Positions 1-16,138 of a DNA stretch of 64,000 nt are shown piece by piece. The translations under genes were made by a program, and so were the position numbers. The stretch is from Paratinospora sagittata (Eukaryota > Streptophyta > Magnoliopsida > Ranunculales > Menispermaceae). The stretch covers positions 12,010,539 to 12,074,538 of the forward strand of contig CM069598.1 in assembly GCA_035771175.1 (NCBI GenBank), in the 5' to 3' direction. Numbering within the stretch: the first letter of the stretch is position 1; the number at the start of each line of letters is the position of its first letter. The notes below the pieces were generated by a model. The model made no database searches. It was not told the DNA's origin and saw nothing but the letters and a program-made list of their open reading frames with translations.

Positions 1-680
1 TGCATCGAACTTATTATAAATGCTTGATATCTATATGTTATGAGCTTTTAATCATGCTACACATTGACATGCATACATGGTTTTTATTGATGAGTATTGA
101 TAGCATATTTGAATTCTATTCACTGGGCATCGTTGGCTCACCCTTATTTTCCTCTTTCAGGTCCTTCTGTCCCGAATAAGGGCAAAGGAGTAGTCATATC
201 TTGAGGGCCTTGCCTGCGAGAGAATCCAGGGCCTCGATGTGAGTTGAGAAGCATTTTGATTGAATTGTGTTTTAAATTATGAAGTATTATATTTTGGATT
301 ATGTAATTATAACACTTACCACATTGTAGTATGGGTGAGTTGGGACTTGTTAGATAGACTATGTGGGCATATGACGGTTTTTATTTGTACCCACAATTTT
401 AGATTTCAGGTATATGTCAATTTTAATGGACTGTAGGGATTATGATTTTATTTATGGTTCATTTTTATGGATTATCTCTTGTCTTGGATGATTAATACGG
501 TGGGTAGTTTTGTTTAGTACATTTTGATATCATGTCGTTGTTTGGGATAAGGCTTGTAGGGTCTCAACTACCTCACGAGAGTTGAGGAGTAGTTGGAGAT
601 GCCTACGCCGGGCGTCCCGCCCCGGCATTCCGCACACCATTCCCTGCGGGGTTGGTGGTCCGGGGCGCGGGGTCGCCACA
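1..680. mobile_element. LTR-retrotransposon long terminal repeat, truncated by the window start
   Basis: This stretch has no coding potential. It ends in a GC-rich block finishing GGGGTCGCCACA at 680, the kind of terminal CA seen at the 3' end of many plant LTRs. Immediately after position 680 a copia reverse-transcriptase frame begins (on the minus strand), so the simplest reading is an LTR, or solo LTR, inserted into an older copia element. The other LTR end lies outside the window, so target-site duplication and superfamily cannot be tested. Confidence 0.5.
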
Positions 681-935
681 TATACAATCATCCATCACGT
701 TCATCTCAAAATCGAACGAGATGATAACTTGGTGAAATTTGTAATACCATTGACGAGACACCTGCTTAAGTCCATAGATGGGTTTCTTTAATTTGCAAAC
801 CATTTGCTTTGCATCGCCCGATAAAAAGTTTTCTAGTTGTACCACATAAATTGTCTCATCAATGTCACCATTGAGAAACGCAGTCTTAACATCCATTTGA
901 TGTAACTCAAGATTAAAATATGTCACCAAAGCCAT
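681..935 (-). pseudogene. Ty1/copia reverse transcriptase fragment
   Basis: The minus-strand translation carries the copia reverse-transcriptase signature: Q-M-D-V-K-T-A-F-L-N-G-D, then the L-K-K-P-I-Y-G-L-K-Q block and a V-M-D-D-C-I block. In complete copia polyproteins these lie in the middle of the polymerase domain. Here nothing upstream (gag, protease, integrase) or downstream (catalytic YVDD, RNase H) remains. The frame stops being copia-like exactly at 680/681, where LTR-like sequence begins. It is a dead fragment of about 85 residues. Confidence 0.85.
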
Positions 936-2256
936 TATGGTCCTGAAAGAGTTTTTTGATGAAACCAGAGAGAAAGTCTATTTATTATCAACAAAATGTT
1001 GTGACCCTCTCATTGATGGTCAAGTAAGTACCCAACACTTCCCCTGACCTTGAGGTCTTTGTGCATTCTGATTTCAACATTTGATGTGATTGCACATTAT
1101 GTGAACATAGGCTGAAATTCAGTTTGCACATATGTGAACAATACCAATGAAATAGGGATTGGTAGATTGGGAAAGGGGGTGCTTTAGTGTTATTTAGGGT
1201 TAGGATTTTGTGTAAGAGAGAGAGGGTGACTTTTTAAAAAAAAAATTTAATTGGGTCGGGTTTGGTTTTGTGGGTTAGGAAACCCGCGGCCCGACCCAAC
1301 CAAGTTAGGTTTACTAAAACTCCCAATCAACCAATTCAACTTGGGCCTTAAACCCGACCTAAAATGGTCGGGTCTAGTGGTCGAGTTTTCTTCTTCTTTC
1401 TTTCTTTCTTTTTTTCTTTCTTCCTTTCTTCCTTTCTTTCATCTTGGAAGTCAAAACTCTTAATTAATTTAGGATTTAAGATTTAGGATCTCGGATTTAA
1501 AGTGACTTAACTTCTAATCTAAATAGAGAAAGTGACGGAGATGTGGCATTTGGTTTTTATCCATTATTATTATTATTATTATTATTTAAATTATAGTCAT
1601 AGTCAACTAGCCCAATTAGTGATATATATCATCCCTTTTTAAAATTCATAGATTATATATATACTACTAATAATAAGAATACTTGAAGGCCCCTCATCGT
1701 GTGGCCTTTTTTTCAAAATGTCCTCCTCTACAATACTAATTATTGTTTTAAAAAAAATGAGATATTAAATAATTAAGAACATATTAGACAATATGTTTAA
1801 TAACTAAATATTTCCACTTTCCACAATATAAATAAATATATATATATATAATTAGAAAAAAGTGAGCAGACATTTATTACCTTGTAGAAAAATCAAAAGG
1901 TTAGGTTCGGGTTAGGTCATTGAATGAGACTTCTCTACAAATCCTTCAACCTGTGGAACTTTTGAAACTTTATTTTAGATATCCACCACTCATTTACTTA
2001 TTTATTCATCATATTTCTTTACCCTGTGTTATAATAAGAGTTGGGTCTTTTAGATCATAAATGAATGGAAAGTTAGACTTGACGTTTAAGCCCTTTGTGC
2101 AGGAACGTGTTGGTTTTTTTACTTTTCCATACTTCAAAAGGAGACTAATTCTTTTCTTAAAAGGAATTTTATTCAATATATACTTAGGAGTAAGTAAGGC
2201 TTTACCCCCACAAATGCACGAGTCCAGGCCTATTCAGCATGAAATTAATTATTTAT
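936..2256. other. Intergenic, AT-rich, no gene seen
   Basis: I see no coding gene here. There are simple repeats: CTTT/CTTC-type pyrimidine runs near 1387-1440, ATT repeats near 1563-1586 and TA repeats near 1836-1850. A GC-rich hairpin (1251-1299) is listed separately. Confidence 0.6.
1251..1299. repeat. GGGTCGGG hairpin
   Basis: A perfect 10-base stem (TTGGGTCGGG at 1251-1260 against CCCGACCCAA at 1290-1299) encloses a second inner pairing (GTGGGTT with AACCCGC). The same GGGTCGGG wording recurs diffusely near 1320-1380 and 32630-32760, as in a degraded MITE family. Confidence 0.5.
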
Positions 2257-3428
2257 GAAAAGGACACATAAACAAAGGAAAATGCATCTAATTAAGTAAA
2301 AGTGTACTATTTATGATCTCTACGAGACACCACACCACATGACTCCCGTGGCAAGTAAGCAATGCTTGCCAATTTAAGATTATTCAAGATAAGGATTAGA
2401 CCCAAAAGGAAGGAAGTTACAAGGCAACCGCCATCGCCAACTTTCTTTTAAAGCTGAAATTGTCTTATACATGTATACATCATTTCATTCAAACTCTCTT
2501 ATGTCCGCTGAGAAATCAATAATCCCACGCGGTGTTATTAAAGCCTATAAAAAGTCACGCAGACAAAGTTGAATCATTCCCTTCTCATGCATGATTTTGG
2601 GTCGTCTTTATTGATATCTTGGTCATGACAATGATGACTTGAAATATATATATATTCTTGTAAACTTTTCGAGTCTCATTTGATTTCTCAGCGGACATAA
2701 TATCGTAAGAGAGTTTGAATGAAATGATGTATACATGTATAAGACAATTTCAATTTTAAAAGAAAGTTGGTGTCCGCGGTTTGATTTGAATCAATTTAAT
2801 GTTCAAATTTAAATCAAATCAAATATAATCAGTTTCAGTTCGATTTAGTTTAATCAGTTTATTTCGAATTACCGAATCAAACATAATCAGTTTTATTCGA
2901 TTTTGGTTGATCGGTTTGAAGTGTTATATATCTATATATTAAATAAATTAAAATAAACAATTATATATGTATGTATATAAAGTAATTTTAACTATTTTTA
3001 ATACATATTTAAAAAACTTAAAAACTATTTTTACTATATAAAAATAATTATATAATTTTTTAATGAAAATATTTATATCATAAAAGAATCATAGACATTA
3101 AAAATAATTATTAATAATTTTAATTTTAGAATCAGCTCGGTTCGGTTTAAATCGATTTTTAAAGTCTCAAACCACAATTTGAACTAAATCTATTAGTTTA
3201 TATTTTTTTCAAATCTAAATCAAACCGAACTCATTAGAAAACTAAACAAATATATTAGTTCAAACACATCAATTTTGCAGTTTAAACCAATTTATTGACA
3301 CCCCTAACGGTTGCCTTGTAAATTCCTTCCTTTTAGGTCTAATCCCTATCTTAGGTGTCTGGTAGAGATCATAAATAGTACGCTTTTACTTAATTAGATG
3401 CATTTTCCTTTGTTTATGTGTCCTTTTG
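2257..3428. mobile_element. Long inverted-repeat (fold-back) element upstream of the receptor kinase
   Basis: The left arm (about 2257-2520) is the reverse complement of a right arm (about 2683-3428), with a spacer of about 160 bp. Matching landmarks are AAAAGGACACATAAACAAAG at the outer left end against its complement ending at 3428, and the inner words TCTCAGCGGACATAA and ATGTATACATGTATAAGACA. The right arm is interrupted by a separate MITE (2769-3304). The left arm has about 60 extra bases near 2330-2390. No coding capacity is seen. The transposon class cannot be fixed from sequence alone. Confidence 0.8.
2769..3304 (-). mobile_element. GGTGTC-type MITE, copy 1 (nested)
   Basis: This AT-rich element of about 535 bp is bounded by GGTGTC and GACACCCC and is rich in AACCGAACC/GGTTCGG words. 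It splits the right arm of the surrounding inverted repeat. Its interior is the reverse complement of the element at 9109-9660, so the two are one family in opposite orientations; the minus sign here only records orientation relative to that copy. It has no coding capacity. Confidence 0.75.
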
Positions 3429-3439
3429 ACTATTTTGAC
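3426..3439 (+). promoter_or_regulatory. Paired W-box cores upstream of the receptor kinase
   Basis: Two TTGAC cores (3426-3430 and 3435-3439) lie about 280 bp before the kinase start codon. TTGAC is the WRKY-binding core and is common in promoters of defence-induced cysteine-rich receptor kinases. Function is inferred from position and motif only. Confidence 0.35.
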
Positions 3440-3709
3440 TATTAAAAGGCTCAACAGCTTCTCACTGACTCTTCCATCTCCTTCTCTACCAGCATTTTTC
3501 ATTATATATACTTTTATTATTTTTTGTTGTAATTTTTTTGATGCCTTGAATATCTTGAACCCTATCTCCTTTCTTTTTCCTCTTTGTATTATTATCAAAT
3601 ACCACTTAACGGAAGGACATTGTTGTTGAGTATATATACTCAAATTATTTATTTATAGTTAATTATCCACTTTTATGTTCTTATAGACACCCAGAAAAGA
3701 AGAAAGAAG

Positions 3710-8650
<4,941 letters not shown>

Positions 8651-9108
8651 TATATAATATAGTTCTTAAATATATTATTTAGTTGTTGAGTGTATATATA
8701 TATACATAGAGAGAGAGAGAGAATGTATAAATTAATGGCGTAAAGACTTCATTTGTTAGGTTGTGTTTTTGGGTTCATAAATTGGTATTTAGTAGAAAGA
8801 AAGCTTAGAAGAAAATAACTTTCCTAAGCTCTTCATTTTCTCTCGCCATTGGTTTTTATTTGCTTCAGCTGGTCGCTTGCTGCTCGCCACTCTTGCTAAT
8901 CCTTGTTTTCCATCTCTTTTGCTTTCTTGCTTGCAGTCCGCTTGAGGCAAATATTTTTGTCTTTTTTTTTTTTTTATTGTTTTAGTGTTTATAGTAAGTT
9001 TTTTGTTGGTCTGGTGTTGGTATTACGAGAGATATGTCCTATTGTTAGACTTTGTTCGTTGTTGTGAGGTTTTACCTTTTGATGTCAGGGTTTCACCCTA
9101 TTATTATT
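8651..9108. other. CRK 3' flank
   Basis: This holds the presumed 3' untranslated region of the receptor kinase, with TA and GA simple repeats near 8692-8722. No gene is seen. Confidence 0.5.
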
Positions 9109-9660
9109 GGGGTGTCAATGGATTGGTTCAAACTACAAAATCGAACCGAACTGATATATTTAGTTTGATTTGTTTTAGTTTTTTAGTAAGTTCGGTTTGG
9201 TTTAGATTTAAAAAAATATAAACCGATAGGTTTGATTTGAATTGTGGTTTAAGACTTTAAAAATTGATCTAAACCTAATCGAATCGATTCTAAAATTAAA
9301 ACTATTAATATTTATTTTTAATGTCTATGATTCTTTTATGATATAAACATTCTCATTAAAAAATTATATAATTATTTTTATATAGTAAAGATAGTTTTCA
9401 AGTTTTTTAAATATGCATTAAAAAAGTTAAAATTACCTTATATACGTACATATATAATTGATTATTTTAATTTATTTAATGTATGTACATATAAAACTTG
9501 AAACCGATCAACCCAAACTAAACCAAACCAATTTTGTTAGGTTCGGTTTGGTTTAATTTGGTTTGGTAATTTGAAATAAAACGATTAAGCTAAAATCGAA
9601 TCGAAATTGATTATATTTGGTTTGGTTTAGGTTTGAAAATTAAACCGTCGACACCCCTAG
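9109..9660 (+). mobile_element. GGTGTC-type MITE, copy 2, with 8-bp target duplication
   Basis: This AT-rich element of about 550 bp begins GGGGTGTC and ends GACACCCCTAG. It is flanked by identical TTATTATT words at 9101-9108 and 9661-9668. An 8-bp duplication fits the hAT superfamily. The interior, with GTTCGGTTTGG words and the TTTATGATATAAACATT block, matches the copy at 2769-3304 in reverse. It has no coding capacity, so it is non-autonomous. Confidence 0.75.
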
Positions 9661-11664
9661 TTATTATTGGGTTTCTCATCTTCTCAGGAGTCTTTAGACT
9701 CATAATTGTGCCTAAAATATGCTTCAATTTGTAATTATATTCACTAGCAGGATGTTCTTCATTGGGAGATTTCTCAAAAAAAAAAAAAATGGTATTTAGT
9801 ATTAATTCGATAACATGCTACATAGAGTAATGTTAGAGGGATTGAAAACAATACTGTACCAATAGTTACAAATCATTGTCACATCAGACTTTAGCTTTAT
9901 TATTCAAAATAATACAAATTTCAATAAAACTACAAATTTGTACATAAAATTTTGACACATCATATTTCTAGCGAAGTAGGAATTTCAAACACTTTAGTAT
10001 ATTTCATATAAATAATATTATAAAATAAAATAAAATAAATTATAGAGTAAAGGTCTATGAAATTAATCATATTTGAGATACACGTACATTTTGGAAAAGA
10101 AAATGATTATTAGTCTACATGTACGTTTTTTATACTTTTTTCAAGACACTCACTGAAGATTCCCTCAAATATTTACATAGGCTCAGTTTAAGAAAAAAAA
10201 TTTAAAAGTATTTTTTTTGAGAAATGCTTTTAAAAAAAGTAATTTTGAGAAAATTGATCTCTTTTAATTTTTTTTAAAAGCAAAAAATTATTTTTTCTGT
10301 CACAATTTTGTTAAAAATAGGTGTTATTGAAGAGCTATTTCAATTTCATGGTTGGTTCCATAAAAAAAATAATTTGAGTTCTTTGTGAACAAGTTGAGAG
10401 GTGAAACTTTTATATGCACGTCAACCGACTGACTTGCATAGTTGCAATTCAAAACCTTTTATCTCAAAATGCTCAACTGTTAAGTAAGTGTTGAAGACTT
10501 TTAAATGAGCAAAGAAGAAGCATATGAAGTTCAATATATATGGTTCTTTATGAATCTAAACATGATTAACTTGTTTTATATTAGTGTTTGCCCATTTCAG
10601 GAGTTATAACTCAAGTTTCCCTCCTTAGGCAATGCAAGAGAACAATTAAAAAAACTTGATGCTTTTACCTAAAGTTTGGTAGCCTTGTTGGTTGAGGAAC
10701 GAGGTGTAAGTCAAGTAATTTGACTTGCAAAGTTGCATTAGAAATATCTATTCTTGAATGTAAGACTTACAAAAAGGTCAGAATTACAGTCTTGGCGGGC
10801 AGCAAACAATTTTTCCCAAGTGTTTGTGTAAAATAGAAAAATGGTTATCACATTTCATATACCTAAAACACATGTAGAAGATCTGTCTTCCACGAACAAT
10901 CCAAGCTTAGCAAAATCCACAAGTGCACCAAGTTCTCTTTTCAGCATTTTTCATTTAGTAGTTATAAATATTACTAATTCTGAATGTGCGGAGTATATTT
11001 ACATATCAAATCGGCTACAATGTAAATCTACTTAATCATATTATGCGAATGGTTATAACATATTTTTATTATTATTAATTAGGGATTGGTACAAGATTAA
11101 GGTGGCTGAGATCCCAATAAGACTTTTACAAGGTAAGCACAACGACGAGAGACATACAAAACTTAAACCTAATAAAAGCACATGGCTCCGTAAGACAAGG
11201 GGCAAAGGAGAGAAATACTTTCACCCAAGGAGAGAAAAACCACAAAATCTTTCTTTTATTGAGACTTGAACCTTAGTCAGGTGAGGGGAAGAACACCAAA
11301 GCAAAGGTGCCTTAGCTAAGATATATTCGCTAATTCATAGTAATATCAACTCAACTTAACTAAGTCTTTTCCTAACTACATGACATATGACATCGACTAA
11401 TAATTTAGCTCAAGTTTTAGGATATGGATTCATGCAAGTAACCCATGGAGTTTAAAAAAGCCTACAGTTGAGTTGAATTAAATTGAGTTGAGTGCAAGCC
11501 AAATTATATATATAACACAAAAATAAGCAAAAACAGAGAGTCATCATCATTAAATCAGCAAACTTTTAAAAACAAAAATCTTGTACAGAAAGATTGCAAC
11601 AAGAGCCTCTAGCTTCTCCACTAAGAAATTACCTCAAACAAAACAGTACCTAAAAAGCCAGCCT
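9661..11664. other. Intergenic region, repeats only
   Basis: No convincing gene is seen. It contains A- and T-rich runs (for example 9778-9790 and 10190-10300) and a SINE-like block near 11090-11330. The last 100 or so bases before 11665 are probably the 3' untranslated region of the minus-strand DUF1995 gene. Confidence 0.5.
11090..11330 (-). repeat. SINE-like sequence (candidate)
   Basis: Read on the minus strand it starts near TTAGCTAAGGCACC, which resembles a pol III A-box. About 45 bases later it has AAGGTTCAAGTCTC, a good B-box. The 3' end has no clear poly(A) tail, so this is tentative. Confidence 0.35.
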
Positions 11665-12726
11665 CTACTTCTTACCAGTTACATTAGAAACCAAATCTCT
11701 TAGGAATTTCGCAGACTTTGTAATGGGTGAATTCACAGCCATCAGATTATACAAAACATTCTCAACTTCACCAATAGAGGGCCGTTTCTTAAACCTAGAA
11801 ACCACCTTAAATTGCCCCTCTTCTTCTTCTTCTTCTTCCACCATAACCTCCCATTTCTCACCACTTAAAACCCCATCTCTCACACACTTAAACACCATTC
11901 CCTTTTTCTTACTTAAAATTCCTCTAACTTCCAATCCCATAAATGAATAAATGACCTCAAAAGACCCAACAAAACTACTCAATTCACCAAATTCACTCTC
12001 CTCTTCAAACACCCATTTGGGATTAAAAATCACCACTGGCTTTGGATACATTCCATCACATACCCTCTTCACAGCTTCCAAATCTGAAGCCTCTGGTGCC
12101 ATGAAAACTGCTACATCTGCGGGATTATTTAAAAATAATCTGGTGGAGTTGTTAGAAACTGAAGATAAGTCCAAGTTCTCAACTGGATTTGATAAGAATG
12201 CTTTGTTAGCTAAATCTGTTAATGAAGTATTAGGCCATAAAAGAAGGATTTTTATACTCTTTGCAGCTTTTCTTGTAATGGGTAGACTTCCAAAGATTTG
12301 GAAAGCTAGTTGGGTGAGTGATTCTGGGGAGTCGTCAATAACTGGGATTTCAATTCTTAGTTTTGGTTGCTTTTGTTTCTTGAGTTTTCCAGTGAGTCTT
12401 GGGTTGTTGAGAGGCTTTTCTAAGGTGGTTGAGAGGCATGTTTTGGCTTGCAAGATTGCTTCTTCTTTAGAGGTTGGAGGAGAGTAAGAAGAGAGTGATG
12501 ATGATTTTGGGAACAAAGAGAGGATCTTTTTGGAGTTGTTTTTTTGGAGATTTTGATGGGGGAAGGAGATTTGGTAATGTTGTTTTTGTTGTTGTTGGTG
12601 ATGATGGAATGGAATTTGGGAAGATGGGAAGAGAGTTGTGTTGGTGAGAGGAAATGGGGTGGAAGGATTTGGGATTTTGATTGATTGTAATAAAGGGAGC
12701 TTGAGGATATTTGAAGCCATTGCCAT
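11665..12726 (-). CDS. Chloroplast DUF1995-domain protein
   Basis: A single-exon frame of 353 aa. The first about 80 residues are rich in Ser, Pro, Gln and His and poor in acidic residues, as in a chloroplast transit peptide. From about residue 83 it reads like plant DUF1995 proteins: a helical start (KEEAILQAKTCL), a P-V-I-D-D-S-P-E-S segment, and a nucleotide-fold-like stretch (DVAVFMAPEASDLEAVKRVC) followed by PVVIFNPKW. Related DUF1995 proteins include the photosystem II assembly factor LPA3, but most have no known reaction, and I cannot say which paralog this is. A run of eight glutamates comes from a TTC microsatellite (complement at 11818-11839). The start at 12726 is preferred because it opens the transit-like region; the neighbouring Met codon two residues on is an alternative. 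It looks intact. Confidence 0.85.
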   Translation of the reverse strand: MAMASNILKLPLLQSIKIPNPSTPFPLTNTTLFPSSQIPFHHHQQQQKQHYQISFPHQNLQKNNSKKILSLFPKSSSLSSYSPPTSKEEAILQAKTCLSTTLEKPLNNPRLTGKLKKQKQPKLRIEIPVIDDSPESLTQLAFQIFGSLPITRKAAKSIKILLLWPNTSLTDLANKAFLSNPVENLDLSSVSNNSTRLFLNNPADVAVFMAPEASDLEAVKRVCDGMYPKPVVIFNPKWVFEEESEFGELSSFVGSFEVIYSFMGLEVRGILSKKKGMVFKCVRDGVLSGEKWEVMVEEEEEEEGQFKVVSRFKKRPSIGEVENVLYNLMAVNSPITKSAKFLRDLVSNVTGKK

Positions 12727-13024
12727 GAGAATTAATATGGAAGGAGTGGAATTCTGATGTTTTCAAGAACTGAAACTGTGAAGATAATGGGAAGTCTCAG
12801 CCAGTCATATCCCACCCACCAAAGACAAAGGGTTTTATTTTGGATAATTTCGTTTGTAAATTTTTTTTTTATTTTTTATTTTTTATTTTTTGCACCTAAA
12901 ATTAGATATAAATCGTTTCTCAATGCCAAATAATTCAGTTGCTTATTAGCTTTTTCTTTTTTCTTTTTTTTCTTTTCTTTTTTTTTAGAAGAAACAAAAG
13001 TATACGTATTAATTGATGGGAAAG

Positions 13025-13078
<54 letters not shown>

Positions 13079-13788
13079 TGGCAAGAACTGAAATATGTAA
13101 GTATTACTCTAAATAAATAAATAAATAACTAGCATAATAAAATTCATATCAAAAAAACAAAAGCTATAACTGAAAGATTCTATTAAATTTCTGCTAAAAG
13201 TGACCTTAAAACTTGCAAAACAACTGCAATGGCCTCAAATAGCTGTCTTTGTTTCATTGAATTCCATGCAAGTGATTGAAGATTAGGAACGAATGGAATT
13301 CCCGTAACCAAAAAAAAGGGTCCAACGTGCTTGCATCTGTGTCATCACAATTTCTTGTTATGCACCTAACAAAGTTGATTGGGTCAGAGTTTCTTCAATG
13401 CCACAGCTATGTATGTAAACGTTGAATCTGGAGCTCCTAACATGACAAACTCTTCTTAATTCTAAAATCAGGCATGGAGATTATACTTAATAAAAATATA
13501 CTGAAAATTCTACTGCCTGTCCAGCCAGGTTTTCAATATAAGAAAGGGATGTGGAGAGCATATAATAGTTAAGAAGCAACCCCAGTCAACCAACGTGTGA
13601 AGATGATGGAATATACAGTTTAAGATGGAAATGCCAATGATAATATTGAAAATTCAAAGTAATTGAACGAAAAAGGAGAGACAACTTGCCAGTTTCTGCA
13701 CCATATTTATTATTTAGTCTACACTACATGATTCCAAATATAGACAACTTGTATTATATTTTGGTTATCAAAAGGTACTTCTTCACTC
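12727..13788. other. Divergent intergenic region
   Basis: This is the spacer between the divergent DUF1995 and uclacyanin genes. It contains a long uninterrupted TA dinucleotide tract (about 13028-13075) and T-rich runs (12858-12890 and 12955-12986). No gene is seen. Confidence 0.6.
13028..13075. repeat. (TA)n microsatellite
   Basis: About 24 uninterrupted TA units, likely highly polymorphic. Confidence 0.9.
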
Positions 13789-13796
13789 TATAAAAG
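13789..13796 (+). promoter_or_regulatory. TATA box of the uclacyanin gene
   Basis: TATAAAAG stands 98 bp before the ATG at 13894, a normal distance for a plant TATA box with a short leader. Confidence 0.6.
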
Positions 13797-13893
13797 CTAT
13801 ATTGTTCATCTTCCAATGAAACTAAAACTGCTCCTCTCTTAAAGAGCTGTTTCTTCTTCCTTGAACATACCCTCTTACCTGTTATACAATTTC

Positions 13894-14835
13894 ATGGAAG
13901 CGGGCACTGTGAAAACACTCGTGAGCTTAGCCATTGTGGCATTGCTCATTGAGTTATCTAAGGGAGAAACTCATATCATTGGAGCACCCAATGGCGGGTG
14001 GGATACAAGCAGCAACTTGCAGTCATGGCCAAAAGTACAAAAATTTTCAGTTGGAGATAGTCTGAGTAAGTTCACCTAGAGCCTAGAATACATACAAATG
14101 TATAGATTTTAATATTAAACCCTAAAGTTTGCAAAAATCTACAAGAATACCTTATATCTTGGTCAGAGTAATCTGCCCTAATGTCACCTAACTCCTTAGT
14201 TTTAACTAAGAAAACAAAGTTACGATGCTATTGTTTCTTCTCACAATGAAACTACTACTTTTGCAGGCTTCCAATATGGCCCCCCTCACAGTGTTTTGGA
14301 GGTAACAGAAGCTGACTACAATTCCTGTCAGACAAATAATCCAATTAAGGTTTACACAAGTGACAACACGCTCATTCTCCTCACTTCTCCTGGCAAGAGA
14401 TACTACATCTGATGAATAACCAGCCATTGTGTTCTAGGAATGAAGCTAGAGGTTGAAATTATGACTTCTACCTCACAAAGCACTCCTCCTGCCAACCCTA
14501 CGCCACCTGCTTCACCTTCAACCCTAACCCCACCACCTCAACCCTCTTCTACCCCCTCGTCTACTTCGCCAAAACTTCCCCCTTCCCCCTTATCTTCACC
14601 AAACACTGCCTATTCTAGCTCCCCTAATATTGTACCATCTCAGCCACCTGCTTCAACCAGTCCTACGGCTCCATCCACCGAATTGCCCTTCATGGAACCT
14701 TCTGAATTTCCTTGGAGCTCACTTTCTCCAAGCAGTCCTCCACAACCTCATGTTTCTATGGCAAAAAATGACTACTTGCAGGTGAAGCTCCCAATGGGGC
14801 TTGGATTTGGATTGGCTATGATTTTGGCTTTTTAG
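13894..14835 (+). pseudogene. Uclacyanin / early nodulin-like phytocyanin with two in-frame stops
   Basis: Exons are 13894-14065 and 14267-14835 (phase-1 GT-AG intron, as in phytocyanins), 247 codons in all. The frame encodes a signal peptide (about 1-24), a plastocyanin-like domain with the first copper-ligand histidine (H65 in PHSVLEV) and disulfide cysteines C78 and C112. A Pro/Ser/Thr-rich arabinogalactan-like stretch and a hydrophobic GPI-anchor-type tail follow. At 14410-14415 codons 106 and 107 are TGA TGA where the family has Cys-Gly. Codon 106 should be the type-1 copper cysteine; H111 and M116 keep the exact C-X4-H-X4-M spacing. The frame is otherwise open to a stop at 14833-14835. 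A change of TGTGGA to TGATGA (two adjacent bases) would explain both stops. Either a young pseudogene or a secreted truncated protein without a copper site; a sequencing error is possible. Confidence 0.85.
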
Positions 14836-16138
14836 CCGAATAAATAAACTTCTGCAGACATTTATCTTCCTGGTTATTTTTCTTCCATTTGAGGTGTAAG
14901 CTTGAGAGACAAATTTCTCTGTGAATGTCTAAGTTATGGCTGTGCCAATAAATAACATAATCAAATTCTTTTTCTTAATTCCTGGCACCTTAAAATTTTT
15001 GGAATATGGATTTTCCACACATAACAAATGAACTCGACACATAAACATTGTTTCTATTAAACACCACTATCTTACCACCATCACATAATTGTATCCACCA
15101 ATACCACCACAACCAAACTCCTCTATAATATTAAATCAACATGACCAGAACCACCTCCAAATTGTCTTATCAAAGAGGCATTCCACCACACACACTGTAA
15201 GCATTCAAAAGTCAACACGACCACCAAAATGCTAACAGAACCACACCACACATGGAGACCTTACTACAATCATAAAATCTGCCACCTTCATAGATATTGC
15301 TGCAACAGCCACTGCACCATAGTGACCGGCAAGCATTCCCCACCAACCAACATACTCTGAACTGTTAACAACACAGTAGAATGAGTTGGTGTTCCTAATT
15401 GCTATGTATAGAAGATATGTTCTGGAACATATTTCTCTAAATGGTCTTTTATTCCTCTCCTTTTTCCAGGAAATATAACGAATTCTCCACAACAAAACTC
15501 AAAAAGCATAAGAGAAAATTTTATTAAAAAGAGGGCGAGGGAATAACTAAATGCTAAATTTTTGGAGATAGCTAAACTTTAACAATCAGTAGCGGTTGTA
15601 CCTGCTGTACAGCACCCTTTTGCACCAGATCTAATTCTGAAGCTGCCTACCAATGCATGAGTACAGTTCAGCCCACGAGAAATAAGTCATAATTTATAAT
15701 CTATGTTTCCCCTTTAGAAATATGATGCACAATATTTTGTAATAAGTCAATAACTATGAAAGACCAACCTAAGCATGTTCATCTGTGAAACAATACAGTT
15801 ACACACAATATGTAGCTGATAACTAGATGCAAAGAAGACAGACCCTTTGGATGCTAAAATTGAGTGCTACATTTATAAACCCACAAAGCAACAAGAAACA
15901 GCAGGGGTAACTCAAAAAGAAGCATCATCCCCGAACAAGATAACAAGTAATCAGATTTGCTTATTAGCATTTACAAGTGATCAGCAGCAACAATAAGGGA
16001 GTTTCAAGTTCTCCAAAACATGTCATTCATCTAATCCAGTCTGACTTCAACTAACACAGTCAAGAACAACAGCAGAAAAACAATAAATGATCACAAGCAG
16101 GAGCAGAGATTTCATACTCATCACTGAAACCTGCCAAC
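14836..16138. other. Convergent 3' region between uclacyanin and bHLH genes
   Basis: This should hold the two 3' untranslated regions. A minus-strand open frame near 15232-15495 has no recognisable domain and is not called. CCACCA-rich wording near 15050-15250 is low-complexity. Confidence 0.5.

Noticed and set aside
11723..12487. Plus-strand open frames across the DUF1995 gene
   Set aside because: They are the complement of a well-supported minus-strand coding region and show no domain of their own.
14410..14415. TGA in place of the copper cysteine read as selenocysteine
   Set aside because: Land plants lack the selenocysteine insertion machinery, and two TGA codons in a row, one at a glycine position, fit ordinary stop mutations much better.
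15232..15495. Minus-strand open frame of 87 codons
   Set aside because: No recognisable domain, no start context or splice signals, and it lies in the convergent 3' region of two genes.
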